Notes: generated by a model not told the origin, from the letters alone. Shown: positions 24,422-33,524, numbered from the stretch's first letter. The stretch: DNA of 48,325 bases from Quadrisphaera sp. (GCA_029257185.1 JARICT010000053.1:1-48325); one strand, 5' to 3'. Made by a program: numbers and translations.

Positions 24422-27259
24422 GTGGCCCGCTCCACCTCCCCCTCCGCTCCCGGCCGCCGGCTGGTGATCGTCGAGTCTCCCGCGAAGGCGCGCACCATCG
24501 CCGGGTACCTGGGTGACGGCTACGAGGTGGAGGCCTCCGTCGGCCACATCCGTGACCTGCCCCAGCCCTCCGAGCTGCCGGCGGACATGAAGAAGGGCCC
24601 GTACGGCAAGTTCGCCGTCGACGTCGAGAACGGTTTCGACCCCTACTACGTGGTGGACGCGGACAAGAAGAAGAAGGTCGCCGAGCTCAAGCGCGCCCTG
24701 AAGGACGCCGACGAGCTGTTCCTCGCCACGGACGAGGACCGCGAGGGCGAGGCCATCGCGTGGCACCTCCTGCAGACCCTGAGCCCCAAGGTCCCGGTGC
24801 GCCGGATGGTCTTCCACGAGATCACCCCCGAGGCCATCGCGAGGGCGCTGGAGGACACCCGCGACATCGACACCGACCTCGTGGACGCCCAGGAGACCCG
24901 CCGCATCCTCGACCGCCTCTACGGCTACGAGGTCTCGCCGGTGCTGTGGCGCAAGGTGCGGGCCGGGCTGTCCGCCGGGCGCGTGCAGTCGGTGGCCACC
25001 CGCATGGTGGTCGAGCGCGAGCGCGAGCGCATGGCCTTCCGCGCGGCGTCGTACTTCGACGTCGCCGCCACCCTGGAGCCGCTGGACCCCGCCGAGGGCC
25101 AGGGCGAGAGCTTCTCCACCCGCCTGGTCACGCTCGAGGGCGCCAGGGTCGCCACCGGGCGTGACTTCGACGACCGCGGCCAGCTCCTCCAGCGCGCCGC
25201 GGCCGCCACGGTGCTCGACGAGGCCGGGGCCACCGCCGTGGCCGACGCGCTCACGGCTGTGCCCGCGGGCGCCATCACGGTGCGCCGGGTGGAGAACAAG
25301 CCGTACACGCGCAAGCCCGCCGCGCCCTTCACCACCTCCACGCTGCAGCAGGAGGCCTCGCGCAAGCTGCGGATGACCGCTCGGCAGGCGATGCGCACGG
25401 CGCAGAACCTGTACGAGAACGGCTACATCACGTACATGCGCACCGACTCCACGACGCTCAGCGAGACGGCGCTGCGTGCCGCCCGCACCCAGGCCGGCGA
25501 GCTCTACGGGGCCGAGTACGTGCCCGCGAAGCCGCGGACCTACGCCTCGCGCTCGAAGAACGCGCAAGAGGCCCACGAGGCCATCCGCCCGTCGGGCGAC
25601 GCGTTCCGCACGCCCGCGCAGGTGTCCGGCTCCCTGCGCGGCGAGGACTTCCGCCTCTACGAGCTGATCTGGCAGCGCACCGTCGCCTCCCAGATGGCCG
25701 ACGCCTCGGGCTCCACCGCCTCCGTCCGCCTCGGGGGAGCCCTCGGTGACGGGCGCGACGTGGAGCTCGCCGCGTCGGGCACCGTCATCACCTTCCGGGG
25801 CTTCATGGCCGCCTACACCGAGGGCCGCGACGAGGAGCGTCACGCCGAGGCGGGAGGGGGCAAGGACGACAAGCGCCTGCCCGAGCTGCGCGAGGGCCAG
25901 GGCGCCGGCGTGCTCGAGGCCTCCGGCAACGGTCACTCCACCTCCCCGCCGCCGCGCTACACCGAGGCGTCGCTGGTGAAGGCCCTCGAGGAGCGCGGCA
26001 TCGGCCGGCCGTCGACGTACGCGTCGACCATCGCCACCATCACCGACCGCGGCTACGTGGGCCGGCGAGGCTCGGCGATGGTCCCGACGTGGATCGCCTT
26101 CGCCGTCACGCGGTTGCTCGAGGGGCACTTCGGCTACCTCGTGGACTACGACTTCACGGCGTCGATGGAGGACGACCTCGACCGCATCGCCGGCGGCACC
26201 GAGCAGCGCTCGCAGTGGCTGAGCCGCTTCTACTTCGGCGGCCCGTTCGGCGGCGACGGCTCCGCCGGGGCGTCGGTCGTGGCCGGCGGCGACCCCGACG
26301 GGCCCGACGCCGCGTCGCGGGCCGTCTCGAGCGGCGGGCTCAAGCCGCTGGTGGACGACCTGGGCGACATCGACGCCCGCGAGATCAACACGCTGGAGGT
26401 CGGCGAGGGCATCGTCCTGCGCGTGGGGCGCTACGGGCCGTACGTGGAGCGTGCCGTCGAGGGCGAGCAGGCCCCGCAGCGCGCCTCCGTCCCCGACGAC
26501 CTCGCGCCCGACGAGCTGACGGTGGCCAAGGCCGAGGAGCTGTTCGCGAGCGTCGGCGAGGGCGAGAGGACCCTGGGTCAGGACCCGGAGACGGGCCGCG
26601 ACGTGATCGCCCGCAGCGGGCGCTACGGCCCCTACGTCACCGAGGTGCTGGAGGACGGGGCCCCGAAGTCCGCCAAGCCCCGCACCGGGTCCCTGCTGAG
26701 CACGATGGACCTCGCGACGATCGACCTCGACCAGGCCCTGCTGCTCCTCTCGCTGCCGCGCACCGTGGGGAAGGACCCGGAGAGCGGCGAGGACATCACC
26801 GCGCAGAACGGGCGCTACGGCCCCTACCTCAAGCGCGGCACCGACTCGCGCTCGCTGGAGACCGAGCAGGCGATCTTCGACGTCACGCTCGAGGAGGCCC
26901 TCGCGATCTACGCCCAGCCCAAGCAGCGGCGCGGGCAGCGGGCCGCGACCCCGCCGCTGCGCGAGCTGGGCACCGACCCGGTCAGCGGCGGGCCCGTCGT
27001 CGTGAAGGACGGCCGCTTCGGCCCCTACGTCACCGACGGGACCGTCAACGCCACGCTCCGCAAGGACGACGCGGTGGAGTCGATCACCCTGGAGAAGGCC
27101 GGCGAGCTCCTCCAGGACAAGCGCGACCGTGACGCCGCGTCGGGGGGCAAGCGCACCGCGAAGAAGCCGGCCGCGAAGAAGCCGGCGGCCAAGAAGCCCG
27201 CCGCGAAGAAGCCCGCCGCCAGGAAGCCTGCGGCGAAGAAGCCCGCCGACGCGTCGTGA
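24422..27259 (+). CDS. topA: DNA topoisomerase I
   Basis: A 945-residue type IA topoisomerase that relaxes negative supercoils. The toprim domain has the acidic residues in VESPAKARTIAGYL and LATDEDREGEAIAWH; active-site Y338 lies in YITYMRTDST. The C-terminus has four repeats of the RxGRYGPYV/L type (for example near residues 668, 735, 798 and 858) instead of zinc fingers, as in actinobacteria. It ends in a Lys/Ala/Pro tail with repeated KKPAA units, known to aid DNA binding in mycobacterial and Streptomyces enzymes. GTG 24422 (VARSTSPS) was chosen over an upstream in-frame start because AAGGAAGG precedes it and the extra 36 residues lack family features. Confidence 0.97.
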   Translation: MARSTSPSAPGRRLVIVESPAKARTIAGYLGDGYEVEASVGHIRDLPQPSELPADMKKGPYGKFAVDVENGFDPYYVVDADKKKKVAELKRALKDADELFLATDEDREGEAIAWHLLQTLSPKVPVRRMVFHEITPEAIARALEDTRDIDTDLVDAQETRRILDRLYGYEVSPVLWRKVRAGLSAGRVQSVATRMVVERERERMAFRAASYFDVAATLEPLDPAEGQGESFSTRLVTLEGARVATGRDFDDRGQLLQRAAAATVLDEAGATAVADALTAVPAGAITVRRVENKPYTRKPAAPFTTSTLQQEASRKLRMTARQAMRTAQNLYENGYITYMRTDSTTLSETALRAARTQAGELYGAEYVPAKPRTYASRSKNAQEAHEAIRPSGDAFRTPAQVSGSLRGEDFRLYELIWQRTVASQMADASGSTASVRLGGALGDGRDVELAASGTVITFRGFMAAYTEGRDEERHAEAGGGKDDKRLPELREGQGAGVLEASGNGHSTSPPPRYTEASLVKALEERGIGRPSTYASTIATITDRGYVGRRGSAMVPTWIAFAVTRLLEGHFGYLVDYDFTASMEDDLDRIAGGTEQRSQWLSRFYFGGPFGGDGSAGASVVAGGDPDGPDAASRAVSSGGLKPLVDDLGDIDAREINTLEVGEGIVLRVGRYGPYVERAVEGEQAPQRASVPDDLAPDELTVAKAEELFASVGEGERTLGQDPETGRDVIARSGRYGPYVTEVLEDGAPKSAKPRTGSLLSTMDLATIDLDQALLLLSLPRTVGKDPESGEDITAQNGRYGPYLKRGTDSRSLETEQAIFDVTLEEALAIYAQPKQRRGQRAATPPLRELGTDPVSGGPVVVKDGRFGPYVTDGTVNATLRKDDAVESITLEKAGELLQDKRDRDAASGGKRTAKKPAAKKPAAKKPAAKKPAARKPAAKKPADAS

Positions 27260-27337
27260 CGACCGGGCGGGTGATCGGGTGACGGGGGCCAGTCCGCGAC
27301 CCCGCCGGGCACGAACCTCCTCCGAGCGGTCGCCGGG

Positions 27338-27958
27338 GTGACCCCGCTGGCCGGGACGGGCGGGTCCCCGCCCGCTGGGCGCCCGTCCACGGGCGCGGGG
27401 GCGGCGCGGCGGGAGGACCCGCTGGCGGAGACGATGGCGGAGGTGGCGCGTGGGGACCAGCAGGCGTTCGCCGTGCTCTACGACGCCCTCGTCCCGCGGG
27501 TGCTCGGGATGGCCCGTCGCGTGCTGCGCAACCACGCCATGGCCGAGGAGGTCGCCCAGGAGGTCATGCTCGAGGTGTGGCGCCAGGCCGCGCGCTACGA
27601 CCCGGCGCGCGGCGGCGTCTCGACGTGGGCCATGACCATCGCCCACCGCCGCGCCGTGGACCGGGTCCGCTCCGTGCGCGCCGCGGAGGACCGCGAGGAC
27701 CGCGTGGCGGCCGGCTCCGGCGCCCGCGAGTACGACGAGGTGGCCGAGTCCGCCGAGCAGCACGAGGAGGAGGCCAGGGTGCGCGGCGCGCTGGACTCCC
27801 TCACGGCCCTGCAGCGTGAGGCCGTCGAGCTCGCCTACTGGGGCGGCCAGACGTCCACGGAGATCTCCGCGCGCCTGGGGGTGCCCGTGCCGACCGTCAA
27901 GACGAGGCTGCGGGACGGCCTCATCCGGCTGCGCTCCGCGCTGGGGGTGAGCTCGTGA
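27338..27958 (+). CDS. sigK: ECF sigma factor, SigK-like
   Basis: A 206-residue ECF sigma factor. Region 2 is FAVLYDALVPRVLGMARRVL with AEEVAQEVMLEVWRQ and GVSTWAMTIAHRRAVDRVRS; region 4 is ALQREAVELAYWGGQTSTEISARLGVPVPTVKTRLRDGL. The first 35 residues are Pro/Gly-rich. The next gene, overlapping by GTGA, is a membrane anti-sigma factor of the RskA type. The pair sits between topA and tmk, where Streptomyces (as recalled) has no sigma gene, so it may have been inserted here. No sigma-specific promoter was recognised upstream. Confidence 0.9.
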   Translation: MTPLAGTGGSPPAGRPSTGAGAARREDPLAETMAEVARGDQQAFAVLYDALVPRVLGMARRVLRNHAMAEEVAQEVMLEVWRQAARYDPARGGVSTWAMTIAHRRAVDRVRSVRAAEDREDRVAAGSGAREYDEVAESAEQHEEEARVRGALDSLTALQREAVELAYWGGQTSTEISARLGVPVPTVKTRLRDGLIRLRSALGVSS

Positions 27959-28824
27959 ACGAGGAGGAGGCCGACCTGGAGGTCGACGACGAGACGCTCG
28001 ACCTCTACGCGCTCGGCGCCCTGGACGCTGACGAGCACGCCCGCGTGGCCGCGGTGCTGAGGTCCGACCCCGCGCTGGCCCAGCGGGTGGCGCAGACGCA
28101 GGAGGCGCTGGCCGTGCTCGGTGCCTCGACCCCGGTGACCCCGCCGCCGTCGATGCGCGCCGCGGTCCTCGCCGCGCTGGACGACGTGCCGCAGGAGCCG
28201 CGCGAGGCGGTGCGGGCGCCCGACGCCGGCCCCGGCGACACCGGCCGAGGCGACACCGGCCCGGCCGACGAGCGGGAAGCGGCGCCCGGCCCGGCCGACG
28301 AGCTGGGCGCGCGCCGCGAGCGCCGGGCCGCGGACGCCGAGGGCCCGACCCGCCGATCGGCGATGAGGTACGCCGTGGCGGCAGCGGCCGTCGTCGTCGC
28401 GGGGACGGGCGGGTACGCGGCGTGGAGCGCGGCGAGGTCCCAGCGGGAGTCCGTCTCGGCCGTGGCGGAGCGGATCGACGCCGCACCGGACGTCCAGGTG
28501 GTGCCCGCGAGCGACGCCAGCGGGGCGTGGGCGAGCAGCGAGCTGCGCTGGTCGCCGTCGGTGGGGGAGGCGGTCATCACGGCTCCGCAGGCACTGCCGT
28601 CCCCGTCGGGCGGGGTCTACCAGGTGTGGCGCGTGGCCCGGCCGGGAGCGGCGCCGTCGCCGGTCGTGGACTTCGACGGCTCGGAGACCGCGGGGGGCGC
28701 CGAGGGCGTCGTCGTGCCCGGCGGCGCCGGAGGAGCGGCGGCCGTCGCGGTCAGCCGTGAGCCCGGTCCGGGGGCCACGACACCGACGACCCCCCTCGTC
28801 GCGACCTATCCGCTGAGCACCTGA
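27955..28824 (+). CDS. rskA: Anti-sigma-K factor (RskA-like)
   Basis: A 289-residue single-pass membrane protein. The cytoplasmic N-terminus begins with DDETLDLYALGALDADEHARV, the usual anti-sigma start, without the zinc HxxxCxxC motif. A low-complexity Pro/Gly/Asp linker covers about residues 78-130. One membrane helix lies near 140-160, followed by the RskA C-terminal domain with SGGVYQVWRV and a beta-rich end (TPLVATYPL). It should hold the SigK-like factor inactive until regulated proteolysis frees it (family knowledge). GTG 27955 overlaps the sigma stop. Confidence 0.88.
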   Translation: MNEEEADLEVDDETLDLYALGALDADEHARVAAVLRSDPALAQRVAQTQEALAVLGASTPVTPPPSMRAAVLAALDDVPQEPREAVRAPDAGPGDTGRGDTGPADEREAAPGPADELGARRERRAADAEGPTRRSAMRYAVAAAAVVVAGTGGYAAWSAARSQRESVSAVAERIDAAPDVQVVPASDASGAWASSELRWSPSVGEAVITAPQALPSPSGGVYQVWRVARPGAAPSPVVDFDGSETAGGAEGVVVPGGAGGAAAVAVSREPGPGATTPTTPLVATYPLST

Positions 28825-28896
28825 GCGCCTGCGCCCGTCTGCTCCGGCCCGTGGCCCGCCCGTGCCCGCCACCAACCCTCGGTCGGGGCTCACGGA

Positions 28897-28902
28897 TAGC
28901 CT
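28897..28902 (+). promoter_or_regulatory. -10 hexamer of leaderless tmk
   Basis: TAGCCT ends seven bases before the GTG at 28910. This supports 28910 as the start rather than an ATG 48 bases upstream, which would lie before the promoter element. Confidence 0.5.
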
Positions 28903-28909
28903 CACGCCC

Positions 28910-29581
28910 GTGCTGGACGCCACCGAGGGCCGCGAGCCCCCCGAGCTCGCGGGGCTGTTCGTCGTGCTCGAGGGCGGCGACGGCTCGGGGAAGTCCACCC
29001 AGGTGTCGGAGCTGGCCCGCTGGCTGCGCGCTGACGGCCACGACGTGGTGACCACCCGCGAGCCGGGGGGCACGGCCGCCGGCGCCAGCATCCGCGAGGT
29101 GCTGCTGCACGGCGGCGACCTGGCCCCCCGCGCCGAGGCGCTGCTCTACGCCGCGGACCGCGCCCACCACGTCGCCAGCGTGGTGACGCCGGCGCTCGCG
29201 GCCGGCCGCGTGGTGGTGTGCGACCGCTACGTCGACTCCACGCTGGCCTACCAGGGCGGTGGCCGCGGGCTCGAGGCCGGCGAGCTCGCCGCCATCTCCG
29301 GGTGGGCCGCGCAGGGCCTCGTCCCCGACCTCACCGTGGTCCTCGACGTGGACCCGGCGCTGGCGCTGGCCCGCACCGATCGGCTGCGAGAGGCCCCGGA
29401 CCGCCTCGAGCGCGAGCCCCTGGCCTTCCACGCGGCCGTCCGGGAGCGGTTCCTCGCCCTGGCCGCCGCCGCGCCGGCGCGCTACGCCGTGGTCGACGCC
29501 GCCGCGGGCATCGACGACGTGGCCCAGCAGGTGCGCGTCGCCGTGGAGCCGCGGCTGGCCGCGACCACGGGGGCCGCGTGA
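28910..29581 (+). CDS. tmk: Thymidylate kinase
   Basis: A 223-residue dTMP kinase (dTMP + ATP to dTDP + ADP). P-loop EGGDGSGKSTQ lies at residues 21-31, VVCDRYVDSTLAYQGGGRGL holds the DRY motif and substrate-binding region, and LRADGHDVVTTREPGG precedes it. The Arg-containing lid segment near residue 160 (RLREAPDRLERE) indicates the class with catalytic arginine in the lid. GTG 28910 is selected by the -10 hexamer. The stop overlaps holB (GTGA), a coupling also found in Streptomyces. Confidence 0.95.
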   Translation: MLDATEGREPPELAGLFVVLEGGDGSGKSTQVSELARWLRADGHDVVTTREPGGTAAGASIREVLLHGGDLAPRAEALLYAADRAHHVASVVTPALAAGRVVVCDRYVDSTLAYQGGGRGLEAGELAAISGWAAQGLVPDLTVVLDVDPALALARTDRLREAPDRLEREPLAFHAAVRERFLALAAAAPARYAVVDAAAGIDDVAQQVRVAVEPRLAATTGAA

Positions 29582-30774
29582 GCGCGCCGGCGGCCACCGG
29601 CGCCACCCAGCAGCAGCGGCCCGGGCCGGTCTTCGACCAGCTGGTCGGCCAGGGGGACGTCGCGCAGGTGCTCGCCGGCGCTGCCGCCGCCGCGCGTGCC
29701 GGGGGCGGGGCGATGACGCACGCGTGGCTCTTCACCGGACCGCCCGGCTCGGGTCGCTCCGTCGCGGCGCGGGCCTTCGCGGCCGCGCTGCAGTGCACCG
29801 ACGACGCGGTGGCCGGGTGCGGGCGCTGCCACGGGTGCCTCACGGTGGCGGCGGGGAGCCACTCCGACGTGCAGCTGGTGGCCACGCAGACGCTGTCCAT
29901 CACCACCGACACCGCGCGGGACCTCGTGGCGTCGGCCTCGCGCCGCCCGCAGGTGGGGGCGTGGCGGGTCATCGTCGTGGAGGACGCGGACCGCATGGTC
30001 GAGCGCAGCGCCAACGTGCTGCTCAAGGCCATCGAGGAGCCCCCGGCGGGGACGGTGTGGCTGCTGTGCGCCCCCTCCGCGGCGGACCTGCCCACCACGG
30101 TGGTCTCCCGGTGCCGCGCGGTGACGCTGCGCGTGCCCTCTCCCGGCGACGTCGCCGACCTCCTCGTGCGCCGCGACGGCGTGGACCCGGCGATGGCCGC
30201 CTACGCCGCGCGCGCCGCGCAGAGCCACGTGGGCCTGGCCGCGCGCCTGGCCCGCGACGAGGGCGCGCGGGGCCGCCGCCGCGAGGTGCTCGCGATGGGC
30301 CTGGCGCTGCACGGGGTGGCCGACGCCGTGGTGCGCGCCGGGCAGCTCGTGGACGTCGCCGCGGAGGAGGCGAGCGCCTCCACGGCCGAGCGCGACGCCG
30401 CCGAGCGCGCCGACCTCCTGCGCTCCCTCGGGGCCGCCGCCGCGGGCGCTCTGCCGCCGGCCCTGCGCTCGCAGGTCACCGCGCTGGAGCGCGAGCAGAA
30501 GAAGCGCGCCACCCGATCCAAGCGCGACGTGCTGGACCGCTCGCTGGTCGACCTCGCCTCGCTGTACCGCGACGTGCTGGTGACTCAGCTGGACGCGGGG
30601 GTGGACCTGGTGAACGCCGAGCTGGCCGCGGAGATCGCCGGGATGGCGCGCGGCACCACCGCGGAGACGAGCCTGCGCCGCCTCGACGCGATCGGGCGCG
30701 CCCGGCGGCGCATCGGTGCCAACGTCAACCCGCTGCTGGCCCTGGAGGCGATGGCCCTGGAGCTGCTGCCGTGA
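29578..30774 (+). CDS. holB: DNA polymerase III subunit delta prime
   Basis: A 398-residue AAA+ clamp-loader protein. The P-loop-like segment FTGPPGSGRSVAAR has Arg in place of the Walker lysine, the known non-ATPase state of delta prime. The zinc module has C-x8-C-x2-C-x2-C (CTDDAVAGCGRCHGC), and the sensor region EDADRMVERSANVLLKAIEEPP follows. The C-terminal collar domain extends to residue 398. It is needed to load the sliding clamp during replication. It overlaps both neighbours by GTGA, forming a tmk-holB-hydrolase operon. Confidence 0.94.
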   Translation: MSAPAATGATQQQRPGPVFDQLVGQGDVAQVLAGAAAAARAGGGAMTHAWLFTGPPGSGRSVAARAFAAALQCTDDAVAGCGRCHGCLTVAAGSHSDVQLVATQTLSITTDTARDLVASASRRPQVGAWRVIVVEDADRMVERSANVLLKAIEEPPAGTVWLLCAPSAADLPTTVVSRCRAVTLRVPSPGDVADLLVRRDGVDPAMAAYAARAAQSHVGLAARLARDEGARGRRREVLAMGLALHGVADAVVRAGQLVDVAAEEASASTAERDAAERADLLRSLGAAAAGALPPALRSQVTALEREQKKRATRSKRDVLDRSLVDLASLYRDVLVTQLDAGVDLVNAELAAEIAGMARGTTAETSLRRLDAIGRARRRIGANVNPLLALEAMALELLP

Positions 30775-32471
30775 GCGCGGCCAGGTCGGCGTCGGCCGTG
30801 ACCGGGCACGCCGGGCCCGCTGCCCTCCGGCGGCGAGGCCGCGCGGCCGCCGCGCTCGCAGCCCTGCTGGTGGCCGTGCTGGCGCTCGCGGGGTGCTCCG
30901 GCCAGGCGGCCCCGTCGCCCGAGGGGGGCTCGCCCACGTCGCTCTCCCCGCTGAGCAGCGCCGGTACCGGCCCGCCGCAGGACCCGGCGCTCGCCGGCTT
31001 CGCGGACCAGCAGCTCGAGTGGGGTCCCTGCCCCGCGCCGGCCGCGAGCGGGGACGACGGGGTGGACTGCGCGTCGCTGGAGGTCCCGGTGGACTGGTCC
31101 GAGCCCGGCGGCGAGCGCCTCGACATCGCGCTGGCGCGCCGCAGGGCTCCGGCGTCGTCCCGCGAGGGGGTGCTCGTCGTCGACCCCGGCGGGCCGGGGG
31201 CGTCCGGGGTGGCGTGGGTGCGCGGCGGCCCAGTGGTGACGCCCGAGGTGGCTCGTGCGCGCGACGTCGTCGGGTTCGACCCGCGCGGCGCCGGCGCCTC
31301 GTCGCCGATCGAGTGCCTGGACGGGCCCGAGCTGGACGCCCACCTCGCCGGGGAGGACCCGGGCGAGCCGGACGCCCTGGCCCGCGGCTGCGCCGAGCGC
31401 GGCGGCGAGCTGCTGGCCCACGTGGACGTGGCGAGCGTGGCCAGGGACCTGGACGTGCTGCGCGACGCGCTGGGCCAGGAGCACCTCGACTACCTGGGCA
31501 AGTCCTGGGGGACGGCGCTGGGGGCGACGTACGCGGGGCTCTTCCCGCAGCGCGTCGGGCGGATGGTGCTCGACGGGGCGCTGGACCCGTCGCTGAGCGC
31601 GGAGCAGGTCGCCCTCGACCAGGCTGCTGGGCTCGAGGGCGCGCTGCGCGCCTGGGTGGAGGACTGCCCGCAGCGCCGGACGTGCCCGCTGGGCGTCGCC
31701 GGGGGAGACGAGCCCGCCAGCGGGCCGGAGCTGGCGTCGGGGCTGGCGCAGGTGTCCGACCTCCTGGACCGCGTGGCGCAGGACCCGCTGGAGACCGGGT
31801 CCTCGCGCCGGCTCACCGAGGCGCTGGCGATCACCGCGGTGATCGCCCCGCTGTACGCGCGGGCCACCTGGCCGGACCTCGACCGCGGGCTGGGTGACGC
31901 GCTGGCCGGTGACGGGGCGCGGCTGCTGGCCGCGGCGGAGGCCTACGTGGGGCGTGAGCCGGACGGCACCTACACGTCCAACCTCATCCAGGCGTTCACG
32001 GCCGTGACCTGCCTGGACACCGACACCGAGCGCGAGGCCCCCGTCGCCGGGTCGGGGGACCCCGCCGAAGCGGCTCCCGAGGACCCTGCGACCACCGAGG
32101 ACCCGGCGACCCCCGACGCCGACGAGCCGGCCCTCGCGGCGATCACCGAGGCCGCGCCCACCCTCGGACCCCACCTGATCGCCGACTCCGCCACGTGCGA
32201 GCGCTGGCCCGTCCCGGGCGTGCGCACGCCCGCCCCGATCACCGCCGAGGGGGCTGCTCCGATCCTCGTGGTGGGCACAACGGGCGATCCGGCCACCCCG
32301 TACCCCTGGGCCCAGTCACTCGCGTCACAGCTGTCACGAGCTGCGCTGTTGACGCTCCGGGGGGAGGGTCACACCGCTTACGGTCGGGGTTCGGCGTGCA
32401 TCGACGCCGCGGTCGAGCGCTACCTGCTCGCCGGCGAGCTTCCCGGGAAGGGCGCGACATGCACGAGGTGA
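30771..32471 (+). CDS. Secreted lipoprotein alpha/beta hydrolase (tripeptidyl aminopeptidase-like)
   Basis: A 566-residue protein with a lipoprotein signal (LALAGC, lipidated C42) followed by a Ser/Pro-rich tether. The oxyanion turn VDPGGPGASGV is near residue 138, nucleophile S245 lies in GKSWG, and the C-terminal TAP-like domain carries the acid in VVGTTGDPATP and the histidine in GEGHTAYG. These are the features of SlpD/SlpE and CaeA-type tripeptidyl aminopeptidases, which trim peptides outside the cell. An acidic Glu/Pro/Thr insert lies near residues 423-450. SCO3540 at the same place in Streptomyces is a secreted protease (recalled). Confidence 0.9.
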   Translation: MSAARSASAVTGHAGPAALRRRGRAAAALAALLVAVLALAGCSGQAAPSPEGGSPTSLSPLSSAGTGPPQDPALAGFADQQLEWGPCPAPAASGDDGVDCASLEVPVDWSEPGGERLDIALARRRAPASSREGVLVVDPGGPGASGVAWVRGGPVVTPEVARARDVVGFDPRGAGASSPIECLDGPELDAHLAGEDPGEPDALARGCAERGGELLAHVDVASVARDLDVLRDALGQEHLDYLGKSWGTALGATYAGLFPQRVGRMVLDGALDPSLSAEQVALDQAAGLEGALRAWVEDCPQRRTCPLGVAGGDEPASGPELASGLAQVSDLLDRVAQDPLETGSSRRLTEALAITAVIAPLYARATWPDLDRGLGDALAGDGARLLAAAEAYVGREPDGTYTSNLIQAFTAVTCLDTDTEREAPVAGSGDPAEAAPEDPATTEDPATPDADEPALAAITEAAPTLGPHLIADSATCERWPVPGVRTPAPITAEGAAPILVVGTTGDPATPYPWAQSLASQLSRAALLTLRGEGHTAYGRGSACIDAAVERYLLAGELPGKGATCTR

Positions 32472-32920
32472 GGACGTGGGCGGTCTCCGCGGTGGTCTCC
32501 GCGGGGCTGCTGGGGCTCGCCTCGTGGAGGTTCCTGCCGCTGGCCGCCGCCACGTGGGTCCTGGTGGGCCTCGGGTGGCTGGCGTTGACCGCCGCGGTGC
32601 ACCTGCTGCTCCACAACCGCTGGATGGTCGCCCTGGACGACCGTCTGCAGGCCCGGCTCCGGCGCTCCGCCGCCGCCGCTGCCCCGGGGCCGGCGCACGC
32701 CACGCGGCGCTCGCCGCGCGCCAGCGCCCGCGCGCTCGCGGGGCGTTCCCAGCCGCAGGCCGCCCGCTCCGAGCCGCCGTCACCGGCGCCGGTGCTGCCG
32801 GAGCGGACCTCGCTGCCGTCGCTGCGCCCCGTCGCCTCCCGGAGCAGCGGGGCGACGCGTTACCATCGTCAAGGCACGTCCTCGGGTCGCGCTCGCACCG
32901 GTCGTGCGGCGCACCGCTGA
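32459..32920 (+). CDS. Hypothetical membrane protein before tRNA-Thr
   Basis: A 153-residue protein starting MHEVRTWAVSAVVSAGLLG. Two hydrophobic helices lie at about residues 7-25 and 32-54, then a basic Ser/Pro/Arg-rich cytoplasmic tail without predicted structure. It overlaps the hydrolase gene by 13 bases and GGGAAGGGCG lies upstream of the ATG, so it is probably the last gene of the operon. No family is recognised; the tail length is uncertain but the frame is open to seven bases before the tRNA. Confidence 0.6.
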   Translation: MHEVRTWAVSAVVSAGLLGLASWRFLPLAAATWVLVGLGWLALTAAVHLLLHNRWMVALDDRLQARLRRSAAAAAPGPAHATRRSPRASARALAGRSQPQAARSEPPSPAPVLPERTSLPSLRPVASRSSGATRYHRQGTSSGRARTGRAAHR

Positions 32921-32927
32921 GGACCAC

Positions 32928-33004
32928 GCCGCCTTAGCTCAGTCGGCCAGAGCGACGCTCTCGTAAAGCGTAGGTCGTGGGTTCGATTCCCACAGGCGGC
33001 TCCA
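32928..33004 (+). tRNA. thrT: tRNA-Thr (anticodon CGT)
   Basis: Complete cloverleaf: acceptor GCCGCCT pairs with AGGCGGC, D-arm GCTC/GAGC, anticodon stem ACGCT/AGCGT around loop CTCGTAA with anticodon CGT, T-arm GTGGG/CCCAC with TTCGATT. The CCA end is encoded. It marks the end of the syntenic core; accessory genes begin right after it. Confidence 0.97.
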
Positions 33005-33015
33005 CCGGTGCAGGT

Positions 33016-33048
33016 CAGGGACGAGCCACGACTGCTGTCGAGTCCCTG
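33016..33048 (+). terminator. Hairpin after tRNA-Thr
   Basis: CAGGGAC (33016-33022) pairs with GTCCCTG (33042-33048), with an inner CGAC-TGCT-GTCG stem. There is no T-tract. It probably terminates the tRNA transcript or the convergent gene. Confidence 0.45.
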
Positions 33049-33055
33049 TGCGCCC

Positions 33056-33364
33056 TCACCACCGTCGGCGCACTCGTTGCGACATCACGACTGAGCCTCG
33101 ATCGGCGAGGTCGGCGGACCCCGGGGTCGAGGCGATCAGCACCTGGACGGTGATGTCGGACTCGACCTCCTTGGGGGACCAGGAGGCGACCTCGCCGTCG
33201 CTGGGCGACCGGTCGTCGTCCTCCCCGAAGCTGGTGGTGTCGTCGGTGAAGACCCCGGCGTACCAGCTCCCCACGATCTGGGCTCGGGGGTTGCCCCGGG
33301 TGTGCTCGGGGGAGTCGTAGACGTCCTGCGGGACCCACTCCAGGGGGAATCGCCGATCGCTCAC
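33056..33364 (-). CDS. Hypothetical protein, possibly frameshifted at its 5' end
   Basis: A 102-residue ORF starting VSDRRFPLEWVPQDVYDSP with a low-arginine, acidic composition (TDDTTSFGEDDDRSPSDGE) that looks like real protein. No family is recognised. Another frame begins at ATG 33428 with MTDPSDSAPVLRQGRELLG, which also looks coding, but continues into arginine-rich shadow sequence. Joining the two by one base change near 33364 would give a protein of about 123 residues. Either the gene carries a frameshift or the upstream piece is chance. Confidence 0.5.
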   Translation of the reverse strand: MSDRRFPLEWVPQDVYDSPEHTRGNPRAQIVGSWYAGVFTDDTTSFGEDDDRSPSDGEVASWSPKEVESDITVQVLIASTPGSADLADRGSVVMSQRVRRRW

Positions 33365-33524
33365 CCCTCGTACCCAGCAGCTCGCGCCCCTGTCGGAGGA
33401 CGGGGGCGCTGTCAGACGGATCGGTCATGTCCTCGTCGATGGTGCAGCGGCCGTCGGGCCCTGATCACCCGCCGACGCGCGTCTTTCCGCGACCGCGCTG
33501 CGCGAGCCGACGCTCGATCCGCGG

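Noticed and set aside
24356-28486. 1376-residue ORF on the minus strand across topA, sigK and rskA
   Set aside because: Low-complexity antisense frame spanning three real genes on the plus strand.
32928-33004. Integrated element with attL at tRNA-Thr
   Set aside because: No integrase gene and no second copy of the tRNA 3' end were found in the window.
33015-33428. 137-residue minus-strand ORF as a full gene
   Set aside because: Only its first 19 or so residues look protein-like; the rest is an arginine-rich shadow of the frame at 33056-33364.
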